38,017 nt of DNA from Actinomycetota bacterium (GCA_030840805.1 JAVEDU010000047.1:1-38017); one strand, 5' to 3'; counted from the stretch's first letter, positions 1 through 8,407 are shown. Numbers and translations are program-made. Notes: a model not told the origin generated them from the sequence alone.

Positions 1-616
1 CGGTGAGCGGCGTGCCCCGGCCCTGACAGGCCAGTGCTGGCGAGCCGTCATCGAAGTACCACGTCTGGGCGGCAGGACGGGCGGTCACCTCCGCCCACAC
101 CGCGCCCACGTGGGTGCGCTGATGCAGGGTCCGCCAGGACCGGTCCGGCATCCAGAGCCACATCGGCGCACCCGACAGGCCGCCCACCGCGCCGTCGACA
201 AACCGCATCATCGGCCGGATCTCGGCGCGAGGACTCGGCAAGCGAAGGAGATTCAGTGCCTGAACAGCCAAGTCGCCTGGCGCCACACCGGAACGACGGC
301 TCGGGGTTGGTCCCGGTCTTGGCTGGATGACGCACGCAAGTGGACTCATCATCGTGGTGCAGGTCGGGTCGTAGTGCGTTACGGGGGCGGTCCACCTGGC
401 GCTGCCACGATCAGCGGCAGACGGTCCGCCCGCGGGATGTACGGGCACATGGGCTAGCGAGCCGACACATGTTCGAACGATTCCGCCCCACACATGCCTG
501 ACGCTGACGTGGGCACACCCGCCCTGAGCATCGCGCATGCCGACCATGAGCCCTCCGAGTAGCACGCCGAGCGAAACTCCAGCGGCCACCGCCATAGCTG
601 ATCGGCGCGTTAACAC
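1..616 (-). CDS. Secreted protein, C-terminus beyond window edge
   Basis: An open frame without stops runs leftwards from a GTG at 616 (or ATG at 595) and leaves the window. The N-terminus has basic residues (LTRRS) and then a hydrophobic stretch (MAVAAGVSLGVLLGGLMVGM), so it is a signal peptide or anchor. Further in are a proline-rich stretch, then GDLAVQALNLLRLPSP, then GAPMWLWMPDRSW, GAVWAEVTARPAAQTWYFDDG and CQGRGTP. That series resembles a group of uncharacterised actinobacterial exported proteins whose C-terminus carries a W-x-F-G-D-G / C-x-G-x-G-T-P signature; this is from memory. The GTG at 616 overlaps the TAA of the lipoprotein gene before it (GTGTTAA), which suggests coupled translation. 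No good ribosome binding site is visible, so the start is uncertain. Codon choice (CTT, TTG, AGT, AAT) is less GC-biased than in the rest of the window. Function unknown. Confidence 0.6.
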   Translation of the reverse strand, partial: MLTRRSAMAVAAGVSLGVLLGGLMVGMRDAQGGCAHVSVRHVWGGIVRTCVGSLAHVPVHPAGGPSAADRGSARWTAPVTHYDPTCTTMMSPLACVIQPRPGPTPSRRSGVAPGDLAVQALNLLRLPSPRAEIRPMMRFVDGAVGGLSGAPMWLWMPDRSWRTLHQRTHVGAVWAEVTARPAAQTWYFDDGSPALACQGRGTPLT

Positions 617-1167
617 TTCGACCCCGGCCGTTGATCGAGCGCATAGACCCGCCAGATCCCGTCATCGCCGATCTTGAAGTACGCCTGGTCGGGATCGCGG
701 GACTGCCCTCGGAATGTCACGCGGCCCGTGGCTCGGTCGGTGCGAATAGTCATGCGCATATCCAGGCACCCGAACACGATCGCCTCACGACCGCTCCGGC
801 TGACCATCTGCTGCAGGACCACGGGTGTTCCGGATGCGACTTCGTTCTTGTCGTCGAAACCTCTGGCCAACCGGAGCAGCTCCGGCACCAGCGGGTCAGC
901 GGCAACAGGTCCAAGGGCGGCGCGGCGCTGATTCGGCTCTGCTGCAAATACGGCCGGCAGCGTCTCGGTCCAGAAGCGGCGGTACTGCGCGAGGATCTGG
1001 TCCTCCGCAGTCCCCGTCGGCGACACGCTCGGAACAGGCGAGGCAGGAGTCGACGGCGGCAGGGGCGGATCGACCGGACCCTTCCCGGAGTCACCGGTGC
1101 AGCCCGAAGCGCCGAGGACCAGCACAGCCCCCGCGACCACCACGTTCCGCCGGAACCACCCGGTCAC
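610..1167 (-). CDS. Lipoprotein paralogue 1 of 3
   Basis: A 185-residue predicted lipoprotein. I chose the GTG at 1167 because a TACAGT -10 box lies exactly 7 bp before it, and because this start puts the lipobox Cys at residue 23 (LVLGASGC), as in both neighbouring paralogues. After a Pro/Ser/Thr-rich linker comes the domain shared by all three: QILAQYRRFWTETLPA, a short helical region with TPVVLQQMVSRSG, then VFGCLDM, and FKIGDDGIWRVY near the end. Two mature-domain cysteines (in GCLD and the final residue) recur in all three copies and may form a disulphide. This copy is the most divergent, with GCLDMRM where the others have GC(L/I)DSSG. The fold looks like a small secreted domain of the type often called hypothetical in actinobacteria. 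No enzymatic motif is visible. Confidence 0.8.
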   Translation of the reverse strand: MTGWFRRNVVVAGAVLVLGASGCTGDSGKGPVDPPLPPSTPASPVPSVSPTGTAEDQILAQYRRFWTETLPAVFAAEPNQRRAALGPVAADPLVPELLRLARGFDDKNEVASGTPVVLQQMVSRSGREAIVFGCLDMRMTIRTDRATGRVTFRGQSRDPDQAYFKIGDDGIWRVYALDQRPGSKC

Positions 1168-1180
1168 GCCGCACACTGTA
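1168..1180 (-). promoter_or_regulatory. Leaderless promoter, -10 TACAGT
   Basis: TACAGT (1180-1175, minus strand) is followed by 7 bases and then GTG at 1167. A TANNNT box 6-8 bp before a start codon is the known arrangement for leaderless transcripts in actinobacteria. No convincing -35 is visible. The block from CTACAGT to the GTG is identical in front of lipoprotein 3. Confidence 0.65.
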
Positions 1181-1234
1181 GAGCCGCCGACCGTCCGTTC
1201 GGCAGCCCCCGCCGCAAGGCTGTGGACGGCCAGT

Positions 1235-1747
1235 TCAGCAGCTCTCGGTGTTGCCGAACTCGGTCTTCGACGCCCGCCACACACCGTCCGTGCCCTGGAC
1301 GAACGTCACGGTCACCGGGTTCGTCGCCGGGCCCTTGTTGACCTTGCGGCCGGTCCGCCGGTCCACCGCGCCGGCCCCGCTGGAGTCCAGGCACCCGGTG
1401 ACCACGGCGCTCTTTCCGGTCCGCCGGACCGACTGGCGCAACGGCACATCGTTCCCGTACTGCGTCTGCCCATTCCGCTCGAGCGTCGCCAGCCCGGCGA
1501 GCGCGCGACTCAGCGCGGGCTCGGTCAGTGTGGCCGCCAGGATCTTCTTCCGCGCATTCGCCTCCGCCGCCGTGGCGGCGGGAAGCGTCTCGGTCCACAG
1601 TTTCCGGTACTGGCCCAGGATCTGAGCCTCCGCGGGCGGCGACGTCGACGGCTCCGCCGCCGGTTTCCCCCCGCTGCTGCACGCCGGCACGACGAGCACC
1701 GCGAGCGCACCCACAACCAGGATCATTCGCCCGAATCGTCCGGTCAC
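1235..1747 (-). CDS. Lipoprotein paralogue 2 of 3
   Basis: A 170-residue predicted lipoprotein, paralogue of the genes on either side. The GTG at 1747 was chosen from the TACAGT box 7 bp upstream and because the lipobox Cys then falls at residue 23 (AVLVVPAC). The linker is short (SSGGKPAAEPSTSPP), then QILGQYRKLWTETLPA, YGNDVPLRQSVRRTG, VVTGCLDSSGAGAVDRRTG and FVQGTDGVWRAS, with a C-terminal Cys. The 68-bp gap to gene 1 and 41-bp gap to gene 3, plus its own promoter, suggest separate transcription of a tandem duplication rather than a simple operon. Role unknown: it is an exported, membrane-tethered domain with no catalytic motif I recognise. Confidence 0.85.
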   Translation of the reverse strand: MTGRFGRMILVVGALAVLVVPACSSGGKPAAEPSTSPPAEAQILGQYRKLWTETLPAATAAEANARKKILAATLTEPALSRALAGLATLERNGQTQYGNDVPLRQSVRRTGKSAVVTGCLDSSGAGAVDRRTGRKVNKGPATNPVTVTFVQGTDGVWRASKTEFGNTESC

Positions 1748-1783
1748 GCGCGCCACTGTAGGGGCGTTCGGCGGCCCCGTCAG
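1748..1783 (-). promoter_or_regulatory. Leaderless promoter, -35 CTGACG / -10 TACAGT
   Basis: On the minus strand, CTGACG (1783-1778) and TACAGT (1760-1755) are separated by 17 bp. The GTG start lies 7 bp beyond the -10. This is the most complete of the three lipoprotein promoters. Confidence 0.65.
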
Positions 1784-1787
1784 CACT

Positions 1788-2354
1788 TCAGCAGCGCGGA
1801 TCCTTCGGGAAGTACATCCCGTACACACGCCATACCCCGTCATCACCCAGCGTGAACGTCATCAGCACCGCCTCGCGCCGCAGGCCACGACTGACGTACT
1901 GCCCCGTCTCGATGTCGATACTGCCCGTCCCGGACGAGTCGATGCAGCCCTTGAGCGCCGCGGCGTTGCCCCTCCGCTGAAGCACCTGGCTGACCGGCAC
2001 CGCGTGCCCGTACAGCGTGTGGCCGGCGCGGTCCATCGACAGGAGCAGCGCGAGCGCGCTGCTGAGCGCCGGTTCGACCATGATCGGCTCGAGGATCGCG
2101 CGCCGCTCCCCGCGGGGGACGGCCGCCACCGCGGGCAGCACCGTCGTCCAGTACCGCCGGTACACCGCGAGGATCTGTTGCTCGGCCGTGCCGGTCGGTG
2201 CCGCGGTCACCGATTTCGGCGCCGGCGACGACAATTGTGGCGCGGCGCTCGGGGACGGTCTCGGCATCGGCGATCTCTCGTTCGCGCAGGCCGGCGTTCC
2301 GAGCACGACCATGGCCGCCGCGACGACGGCTGCGCACCGGAACCTGCTGGACAC
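1788..2354 (-). CDS. Lipoprotein paralogue 3 of 3
   Basis: A 188-residue predicted lipoprotein. The GTG at 2354 is preceded by TACAGT at a 7-bp distance and gives a lipobox Cys at residue 23 (VVLGTPAC). A longer reading from GTG 2363 is possible, but that codon overlaps the -10 box. Domain hallmarks match the two paralogues downstream: QILAVYRRYWTTVLPA, LYGHAVPVSQVLQRRG, LKGCIDSSGTGSIDIETG, FTLGDDGVWRVYG and a terminal Cys. The Ser/Pro/Ala linker after Cys23 is longer than in paralogue 2. It is the most upstream copy of the tandem set. Function unknown. Confidence 0.85.
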   Translation of the reverse strand: MSSRFRCAAVVAAAMVVLGTPACANERSPMPRPSPSAAPQLSSPAPKSVTAAPTGTAEQQILAVYRRYWTTVLPAVAAVPRGERRAILEPIMVEPALSSALALLLSMDRAGHTLYGHAVPVSQVLQRRGNAAALKGCIDSSGTGSIDIETGQYVSRGLRREAVLMTFTLGDDGVWRVYGMYFPKDPRC

Positions 2355-2367
2355 GCCGCACACTGTA
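2355..2367 (-). promoter_or_regulatory. Leaderless promoter, -10 TACAGT
   Basis: TACAGT (2367-2362, minus strand), then 7 bases, then GTG at 2354. Same sequence and spacing as for lipoproteins 1 and 2. No clear -35. Confidence 0.65.
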
Positions 2368-2461
2368 GGGCCGCCCCGGGTAAAGCGGACGTCCCCTGAC
2401 GGATCGCCATCAAGCCGTCACGAGCAGTGAAGTCTCCCGCCCGATCGGCCGATGACGTCCT

Positions 2462-3016
2462 ATGGTCGCCCCCCTCCCCTCGGTGCCCCGCGGCATCGCC
2501 GCGGAGCTCATCGAGCGGTGCGGGGACGACGTGCGCTTCCTGCACCACCGCCGCGGGCAGCGGCCCGGGAAGGCCGTCATCCCGCTGGTCGCGATCGCGG
2601 CGAGCGGGATCTATGTCATCGGTACGCCGGACCACGCCGCCGAGATCCGGCCGCGGCGCGAGCGCGGGCGCACCGTCGAGGTGCTCGATCTGGGGGAGGC
2701 CGACCCGGCCGCGGTGCTGGACGACCTCGGCCGGCAGCTGGCGGCGGTGCGGTCCGCGCTGGCGGGTCACGGATTCGGCCGTCCCGTCACCGCGCACAGC
2801 CTGCTGTGCCTGCGACCCCGATCCGGTTCGCTCGTCGGGAGCCCGACCGTCGCCGGCGTTCCGCTCCTCACCCCGTTGGGCACCGCCCGGGTCCTGACCG
2901 GCCCCGGTCACCTCGACGGCGCCGTCCGGCAGGCCGTGTACGAGCACCTCGACCGGCACCTGCCCCCGGGTGAGCACGCGCGTACGAACCGCGCACAACC
3001 GATGCCCCACCCATAG
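2462..3016 (+). CDS. NERD-like domain protein, catalytic residues lost
   Basis: A 184-residue protein. The pattern HHRRGQRPGKAVIPLVAIAASGIYVIGTPDHAAEIR, a later LDDLGRQLAAVRSAL, then SLLCLRPRSG and VAGVPLLTPLGTARVL follows the layout of small actinobacterial NERD (nuclease-related) domain proteins. Those normally read R.PGS.A.IDHI.V...GVYVIDAKRY, with the Asp-His and Asp-x-Lys residues of a PD-(D/E)XK-like site. Here the first position reads PLV and the second GTP, so both motifs are gone. I infer a degenerate, probably non-nucleolytic member; the family match is from memory. No ribosome binding site is visible, so the start is uncertain. The TAG stop lies inside the putative -10 of the next gene. 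Confidence 0.6.
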   Translation: MVAPLPSVPRGIAAELIERCGDDVRFLHHRRGQRPGKAVIPLVAIAASGIYVIGTPDHAAEIRPRRERGRTVEVLDLGEADPAAVLDDLGRQLAAVRSALAGHGFGRPVTAHSLLCLRPRSGSLVGSPTVAGVPLLTPLGTARVLTGPGHLDGAVRQAVYEHLDRHLPPGEHARTNRAQPMPHP

Positions 3017-3025
3017 GGTGTCCCC
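3014..3025 (+). promoter_or_regulatory. Possible leaderless promoter of pgm, TAGGGT-N6-ATG
   Basis: TAGGGT at 3014-3019 lies 6 bp before the ATG of phosphoglucomutase, and no Shine-Dalgarno sequence is present. The first three bases of the box are the stop codon of the preceding gene. This fits the TANNNT leaderless pattern but is a single weak example. Confidence 0.35.
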
Positions 3026-4672
3026 ATGTCGGTCCACCCCGGCGCCGGCCAGTCGGCCGAGCCCGAAGATCTCGTCGATGTCCCGCACCTGGTGACCGCG
3101 TACTTCGCGGGGCACCCCGACCCCGCCGTGCCCGAGCAACGGGTCTCCTTCGGCACCTCGGGCCACCGTGGGTCGTCGCTCGACACCGCCTTCACCGCCG
3201 ACCACATCGCGGCCACGAGCCAGGCGATCTGCGAGTACCGCGCGGCCAACGGCATCGACGGTCCGCTGTTCCTCGGCCGGGACACCCACGGCCTGTCCGA
3301 GCCGGCCTGGGTCACGGCACTGGAGGTCTTCGCCGCCAACGGCGTGACCGTGCTGGTCGACGCGGCGGACCGGTACACGCCGACGCCGGCCGTCTCCCAC
3401 GCGATCCTCACCCACAACTCCACCCGCACGGGCGCCCGGGCCGACGGTGTCGTGGTCACCCCGTCGCACAACCCGCCCCGGGACGGTGGCTTCAAGTACA
3501 ACCCGCCGGACGGCGGTCCGGCGGGCAGCGACATCACCCAGTGGATCCAGGACACCGCCAACGCGCATCTCGCCGACGGGCTCCGGCAGGTGCACCGGAT
3601 CCCGTTCGCGCGGGCACGGGCCGCCGAGACCACGCGCACGTACGACTACATCGGTTCCTATGTGGACGACCTGCCGTCCGTGGTGGACCTCGACGCGATC
3701 CGCCACGCGGGGATCCGCATCGGAGCCGACCCGCTCGGCGGTGCCAGCGTCGACTACTGGGGCGCGATCGCGGAGCGGCACAAGCTCGACCTGACCGTGG
3801 TGAACCCGCTGGTCGACCCGACGTGGCGGTTCATGACGCTCGACTGGGACGGCAAGATCCGGATGGACTGCTCGTCCCCGTACGCGATGGCGTCGCTCAT
3901 CGCCCAGCGTGACTCCTACCAGATCGCCACCGGGAACGACGCCGACGCCGACCGTCACGGCATCGTCACCCCGGACGCCGGCCTGATGAACCCGAACCAC
4001 TACCTGGCCGTGGCGATCGAGTACCTGTGCACGAACCGCCCCGACTGGCCCGCCGACGCGGCGATCGGCAAGACGTTGGTCAGCTCCTCGATGATCGACC
4101 GGGTCGCCGAGTCCCTGGGCCGACGGCTGGTAGAGGTGCCGGTGGGGTTCAAGTGGTTCGTGCCCGGGCTGCTCGACGGCTCGATCGGTTTCGGCGGGGA
4201 GGAGAGCGCGGGCGCCTCGTTCCTGCGCCGCGACGGCCGCCCGTGGACCACCGACAAGGACGGCATCATCCTCGCCCTGCTCGCCGCCGAGATCCAGGCC
4301 GTGACCGGCGAGTCGCCGAGCCGGCACTACGCGCGGCTGGTGGAGCGGTTCGGCGACCCGGCGTACGCCCGCGTCGACGCCCCCGCCAGCCGGGACGAGA
4401 AGGCCAAGCTCGGCGCCCTCTCCCCGGAGCAGGTCACCGCCACCGAGCTCGCCGGGGAGCCGATCACCGGCAAGCTGACGAGCGCGCCCGGCAACGGCGC
4501 CGCGATCGGCGGCCTGAAGGTGACCACCGAGTCGGGCTGGTTCGCCGCCCGGCCGTCCGGTACCGAGGACGTCTACAAGGTGTACGCGGAGAGCTTCCGG
4601 GGTCCCGAGCATCTCGCCCAGCTCCAGGACGAGGCCCGCAGGCTCGTGTCCTCGGCGCTCGGCGCATCGTGA
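3026..4672 (+). CDS. pgm: Phosphoglucomutase (alpha-D-glucose-specific)
   Basis: A 548-residue cytosolic enzyme interconverting glucose 1-phosphate and glucose 6-phosphate, linking glycolysis with glycogen, trehalose and cell-wall sugar synthesis. The length matches bacterial Pgm (about 546). Landmarks are FGTSGHRG near residue 43, the phosphoserine loop TPSHNPP (Ser about residue 147), the magnesium loop DADADRHG, the sugar-binding GEESAGASF and the phosphate-binding [14 protein letters not shown] near the C-terminus. All active-site motifs are intact. It lies 9 bp after the NERD-like gene and 29 bp before the TPR-like gene; a functional link to them is not evident. Confidence 0.95.
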   Translation: MSVHPGAGQSAEPEDLVDVPHLVTAYFAGHPDPAVPEQRVSFGTSGHRGSSLDTAFTADHIAATSQAICEYRAANGIDGPLFLGRDTHGLSEPAWVTALEVFAANGVTVLVDAADRYTPTPAVSHAILTHNSTRTGARADGVVVTPSHNPPRDGGFKYNPPDGGPAGSDITQWIQDTANAHLADGLRQVHRIPFARARAAETTRTYDYIGSYVDDLPSVVDLDAIRHAGIRIGADPLGGASVDYWGAIAERHKLDLTVVNPLVDPTWRFMTLDWDGKIRMDCSSPYAMASLIAQRDSYQIATGNDADADRHGIVTPDAGLMNPNHYLAVAIEYLCTNRPDWPADAAIGKTLVSSSMIDRVAESLGRRLVEVPVGFKWFVPGLLDGSIGFGGEESAGASFLRRDGRPWTTDKDGIILALLAAEIQAVTGESPSRHYARLVERFGDPAYARVDAPASRDEKAKLGALSPEQVTATELAGEPITGKLTSAPGNGAAIGGLKVTTESGWFAARPSGTEDVYKVYAESFRGPEHLAQLQDEARRLVSSALGAS

Positions 4673-4701
4673 TCGGCGGGACCGTGCGGTGACCTGGCAC
4701 G

Positions 4702-5619
4702 ATGCACCCTGTGGCAACCCAGCGTAGGAAGGCGCGGTTCGACCGGGTCCGGGTGCGGTACGAGGCGCACCTCGCCGGCGGCGAACTGACCGCGGCGGAG
4801 GTCCTGCTGCGTCAGCTGCTCGCACTGTCCCCGGACTGGGCGGCGGGCTGGTTCGACCTGGGGCTGATTGCCAAGCTGCGCCGCGACTGGACGGCGACCC
4901 GGGACGCCAACGAGCGCGCGCTGGCGCTCGGGGACGGCACGTCCGGCGATCCCGCGGCCTGGAACCTCGGCATCGCGGCCACCGCGCTGGGGGACTGGGA
5001 CACCGCGCGGCGGGCCTGGGCCACCTTCGGGGTGGAGCTGGGGCCCGGTGAGGGACCGATCCACTCCCCGCTGGGACAGGTCGCGATCCGGCTCAACCCG
5101 GAGCCGCGCCGCCCCGGCGAACGGCGCGTGCGGGTCGACGACGCCGAGCGGGGCACCGAGGTGGTCTGGGCGGACCGGCTCAGTCCGGCCCACGCCGTGC
5201 TCACCAGCGTGCCGCTCCCGGAGTCCGGTCACCGGTACGGGGACGTCGTCCTGCACGACGGCGAACCGGCCGGCAGCCGCGAGCTGGCCGACGGCACCGG
5301 CGTGCCCGTGTTCGACGAGCTGGCACGCCTCGTGCCCGCGACGCATCCCACGACCGCCCTCACCGTGTCGGCGCCCGCGGCGGCGGACGTGGACGCGCTG
5401 CTGGAGGTCGTGACGGACGCCGGCCTGCGGGCGGAGGACTGGACCGGTTCGGTCCGGGCGCTCTGCCCGGCCTGCAGCTCCGGCGAGGTCCACGACCACA
5501 CCGGCGGCACCGACTGGCAGCCCGAGCGGGCCGTCGGGATCGCCGGGGACCCCGCGCGGGTCGACGGGATCCTGACCGGCTGGGCGACCGCCGGGCCGGG
5601 CCGCTCCTGGCGCGCCTGA
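4702..5619 (+). CDS. TPR-like repeat protein of unknown function
   Basis: A 305-residue protein. Residues about 15-115 contain at least two TPR-like helical pairs (GELTAAEVLLRQLLALSPDWAAGWFDLGL and AAWNLGIAATALGDWDTARRAW). The C-terminal two thirds contain conserved-looking WADRLSPAHAVLTSVPLPES and RYGDVVLHDGEPAGSR, and then a CPACSSGEVHDH segment. I do not recognise the C-terminal domain; a GDVVLHDG-type strand with a small Cys/His cluster suggests a folded domain rather than disorder. The ATG at 4702 is used; a GTG nine bases later is equally possible, and neither has a clear ribosome binding site. The gene ends 9 bp before the stop of the convergent MFS gene, with no terminator hairpin seen. 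Confidence 0.7.
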   Translation: MHPVATQRRKARFDRVRVRYEAHLAGGELTAAEVLLRQLLALSPDWAAGWFDLGLIAKLRRDWTATRDANERALALGDGTSGDPAAWNLGIAATALGDWDTARRAWATFGVELGPGEGPIHSPLGQVAIRLNPEPRRPGERRVRVDDAERGTEVVWADRLSPAHAVLTSVPLPESGHRYGDVVLHDGEPAGSRELADGTGVPVFDELARLVPATHPTTALTVSAPAAADVDALLEVVTDAGLRAEDWTGSVRALCPACSSGEVHDHTGGTDWQPERAVGIAGDPARVDGILTGWATAGPGRSWRA

Positions 5620-5628
5620 GACCGCCGG

Positions 5629-7170
5629 TCAGCCCAGGTGGACCGGCGCGTCGGAGTCCAGCTCCTCGTGCCGGATCGTCAGGAAGGCGATCACGATCAG
5701 CGCGGACACCACCATGATCACCGCGCCGAGGACGAACGCCCGGGTGAAGCCCGCCGTCTGCGCCTCCAGGATCGCCCGGTTCGCGGCGGTCTGGAGCTGC
5801 TCCGGTAGCAGCTGCCCGGTCGCGACCTGCTCCTTGAGGCCGCGCGCGAGTTCCTGGGCCCGGTGGGTGGCGACCGAACTCGCCACCGTGGACAGCGCCG
5901 CGAGGCCGAGCGCGCCGCCGACCTGCTGGGTCGTGTTGAGCACCGCGGACGCCACCCCGGCGTCGTGCCTGTCGACGCCGTAGACCGCCGTGAGCGTCAG
6001 CGGCACGAACGTCAGGCCCAGCCCCACGGAGAGCACGAGCATCGGCGGCAGCAGGCCGGTGACGTAGCCCGAGTCGACCTCCAGCCCCGACAGCCAGAGC
6101 ATTCCGGCCGCGGACAGCAGCCCGCCCGCACCGGCGATCCACCGTGGGTCCGTCCGGGTGATCAGGTACGAGGCCAGCTGCGCGGCCGCCACGATGCCCA
6201 CGCTGAACGGGAGGAACGCGAACCCGGCCTCCAGCGGTCCCAGCCCCATCGGGCCCTGGACGTACAGGCTGAGGAAGTAGAACATCGCGAACAGCGCGGC
6301 CCCGGTGGCCAGCATCGCGACGTAGGTGACCGCACGGCTGCGGTCGGCGAGGATGCGCATCGGCATCAGCGCATGCCGCGACCGGGCCTCGATCACCAGG
6401 AACAGCACGAGCAGCACCAGCCCGGCCGCGACCGTCGTCACGGTGACCGGGTCGGCCCAGCCGTCGGACGCGGCGTGGTTCAGCCCGTACACCAGCGAGA
6501 CCAGCCCCCCGGTCGCCGTGACGGCGCCCGGCAGGTCGAATGCCCCGCGCTGCGGCATCGACTCGCCGAGCACGCGCGGCGCCAGCAGCACGACGGCGAG
6601 CCCGATCGGCACGTTGATGAAGAACGTCCACCGCCAGGACCACTCGGTCAGCGCGCCGCCGAGGATCAGCCCGATCGCCGCCCCCGCGCCGGACATCGCC
6701 GCGTAGATGCCCATCGCGCGGTTGCGGGCGGCACCGGCCGGGAACGTCGTCGTGATCAGCGACAGCGCCGTCGGAGAAGCGATCGCCGCGCCGACGCCCT
6801 GGAGGACCCGGGCGAAGATCATGCCGGTCGGGTTCGTGACGAGCCCGCCGATCAGCGACGCCACGGTGAACACGGCGACACCCGCGACGAACACCTTCCG
6901 CCGCCCGAGCAGGTCACCGGCCCGGCCGCCGAGCAGGAGCAGCCCACCGAACGCGAGCGTGTACGCGTTGACCACCCAGGACAGGCCGACGTCGCTGAAG
7001 TGGAGGTCGGTCTTGATGTGCGGCAGCGCGATGTTCACGATCGTGCTGTCCAGCACGACCATCAACTGCGCGACGCTGATCACGATCAGCGCGAGTCCGA
7101 GATGCCGGTGACCGTGTCCGTTGTCGCCGGTCTCGTCTTCGGTCAGGTGCCCGGCGGGGGTTGAGCTCAT
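5629..7170 (-). CDS. MFS drug exporter, DHA2 (EmrB/QacA) family
   Basis: A 513-residue, 14-helix proton-coupled efflux protein. Family motifs are visible: LMVVLDSTIVNIALPHI in helix 1 (motif D1 of DHA2), GGRAGDLLGRRKVFVAG (motif A), RVLQGVGAAIASPTALSLI (motif B) and the motif C-like GAAIGLILGG. A polar histidine-rich N-terminal tail (HLTEDETGDNGHGHRH) precedes helix 1. The ATG at 7170 starts just before this tail; no strong ribosome binding site is seen. It follows the second MFS gene by 37 bp on the same strand, so the two may be cotranscribed. DHA2 proteins usually export hydrophobic cations or antibiotics; the substrate here is unknown, and aromatic-acid export is possible given the neighbours. 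Confidence 0.9.
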   Translation of the reverse strand: MSSTPAGHLTEDETGDNGHGHRHLGLALIVISVAQLMVVLDSTIVNIALPHIKTDLHFSDVGLSWVVNAYTLAFGGLLLLGGRAGDLLGRRKVFVAGVAVFTVASLIGGLVTNPTGMIFARVLQGVGAAIASPTALSLITTTFPAGAARNRAMGIYAAMSGAGAAIGLILGGALTEWSWRWTFFINVPIGLAVVLLAPRVLGESMPQRGAFDLPGAVTATGGLVSLVYGLNHAASDGWADPVTVTTVAAGLVLLVLFLVIEARSRHALMPMRILADRSRAVTYVAMLATGAALFAMFYFLSLYVQGPMGLGPLEAGFAFLPFSVGIVAAAQLASYLITRTDPRWIAGAGGLLSAAGMLWLSGLEVDSGYVTGLLPPMLVLSVGLGLTFVPLTLTAVYGVDRHDAGVASAVLNTTQQVGGALGLAALSTVASSVATHRAQELARGLKEQVATGQLLPEQLQTAANRAILEAQTAGFTRAFVLGAVIMVVSALIVIAFLTIRHEELDSDAPVHLG

Positions 7171-7207
7171 ACCGCCAGCAGAACCCGGCGGGCATACCCC
7201 CGCAACT

Positions 7208-8407
7208 TCAGGCCTCCACCCTCCGGTTCGGGCCGAGAGCGACGCCACAGAGCATCGTGCCGAGCCCGATCCCCGCCAGGACGAGGAACGGCACCCGGTA
7301 CCCGCCCATGAGGTCGTGCAGCGCCCCGGCGAGCACGGGCCCCGTGGAGGCGACCAGGAACCCCCCGCCGAGTGCCATGCCGGACAGCCGCGCGGCGGCC
7401 GCCGGGGTGGGGGCGAGGTCAACGAGCAGCGTGAGCCCGAGCGCGAGCTGCCCACCGGCGGCGAGCCCGAGCACACCGGTCCACACCCACGGCGCCCCCA
7501 GCGGCACGAGGGCGAGCAGGAGCAGCATCGTGATGTTCGTGGCCATGCACGCCGCGATCCACGGCCGCCGGGTGCCGGTCCGGTCCGCCAGCAGCGGCAC
7601 GCCGAACGCCGTGAACAGCTGCGTCAGGCTGAACAGCCCGAGCAGCAGCCCCGCGTCCCGCGCCGACCAGCCGGCATCGACGTACATCGGGGAGAGCCAG
7701 GTCAGCTCGGTGTAGAACAGCAGCGACTGCCCGCCCATGTACAGCGTGATCAACCATGCCGTGCCGCTGCGCCACGGCAGCGGACCGCGGGTGGTGACGC
7801 GCTCGTCGCCGTGGACCGCCCGCGTCGCCGGCCACCACACCAGCAGCGCGGCCACGGCCGGCGTGGCCCACACGGCCAGCGCCCACGTCCACCGCGCGCC
7901 GAGGGCGTCGTGCAGCGGTACGGACAGCGCCGAACCGGCCATCGCGCCGCCGACCAGCGCCGTGGTGTAGAGCCCGGTCGCCGCGCCGGCCCGATCCGGG
8001 AACCAGGCCTTGACCAGCCCCGGCAGCAGCGTCCCGCCGATCGCGATCCCGATTCCGGCGACCGTGCTCCCGGCGTACAGCGGGAGCAGTCCCGGCACCC
8101 CGCGGAGCAGCGACCCGATCGCGACCAGCACCAGCGCCGCCGCGAGGCCCCGCTCGCGGCCGATCCGGCGGGCCACCACGGCACCGGCCGGGGCGAAGAT
8201 CCCCATGCACACGACCGGGAGCGCCGTCAGCGCACCGGCGGCCGCGCCGGAGAGGCCCAGTTCGGTGCGGATCGCGTCGAGCAGGGGCGGCACGGCGGCG
8301 ATCGCGGGGCGGAGGTTCAGCGACACGATCACGATCGCGGCCAGCAGCACCGCCGCGGACGCCGGCCGCGCCCGGGTGGGCGTGGCGACGGCGGGAGCGG
8401 ACGTCAT
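7208..8407 (-). CDS. MFS transporter, CynX/NimT-like
   Basis: A 399-residue, 12-helix transporter. The start of helix 1 (LLAAIVIVSLNLRPAIAAVPPLLDAIRTELGLSGAAAGALTALPVVCMGIFAP) carries the SLNLRP.....P pattern of the cyanate permease CynX / 2-nitroimidazole NimT group of MFS proteins. The ATG at 8407 has a good GGAGGA 8 bases upstream. It is divergent from pobA across a 154-bp region that holds an IclR-like palindrome. Position and shared control suggest it moves an aromatic acid such as 4-hydroxybenzoate, but the CynX-type family does not predict the substrate. Confidence 0.85.
   Translation of the reverse strand: MTSAPAVATPTRARPASAAVLLAAIVIVSLNLRPAIAAVPPLLDAIRTELGLSGAAAGALTALPVVCMGIFAPAGAVVARRIGRERGLAAALVLVAIGSLLRGVPGLLPLYAGSTVAGIGIAIGGTLLPGLVKAWFPDRAGAATGLYTTALVGGAMAGSALSVPLHDALGARWTWALAVWATPAVAALLVWWPATRAVHGDERVTTRGPLPWRSGTAWLITLYMGGQSLLFYTELTWLSPMYVDAGWSARDAGLLLGLFSLTQLFTAFGVPLLADRTGTRRPWIAACMATNITMLLLLALVPLGAPWVWTGVLGLAAGGQLALGLTLLVDLAPTPAAAARLSGMALGGGFLVASTGPVLAGALHDLMGGYRVPFLVLAGIGLGTMLCGVALGPNRRVEA

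Noticed and set aside
2207-4825. An 872-codon open frame on the minus strand over pgm and its neighbours
   Set aside because: It is antisense to intact pgm and the NERD-like gene, its product is a low-complexity Arg/Gly/Val-rich chain, and long antisense frames are expected at this GC content.
5863-7164. A long plus-strand frame across the DHA2 transporter
   Set aside because: The product is a repetitive Arg/His/Gln/Asp-rich chain typical of antisense translation; the minus strand has a complete 14-helix transporter.
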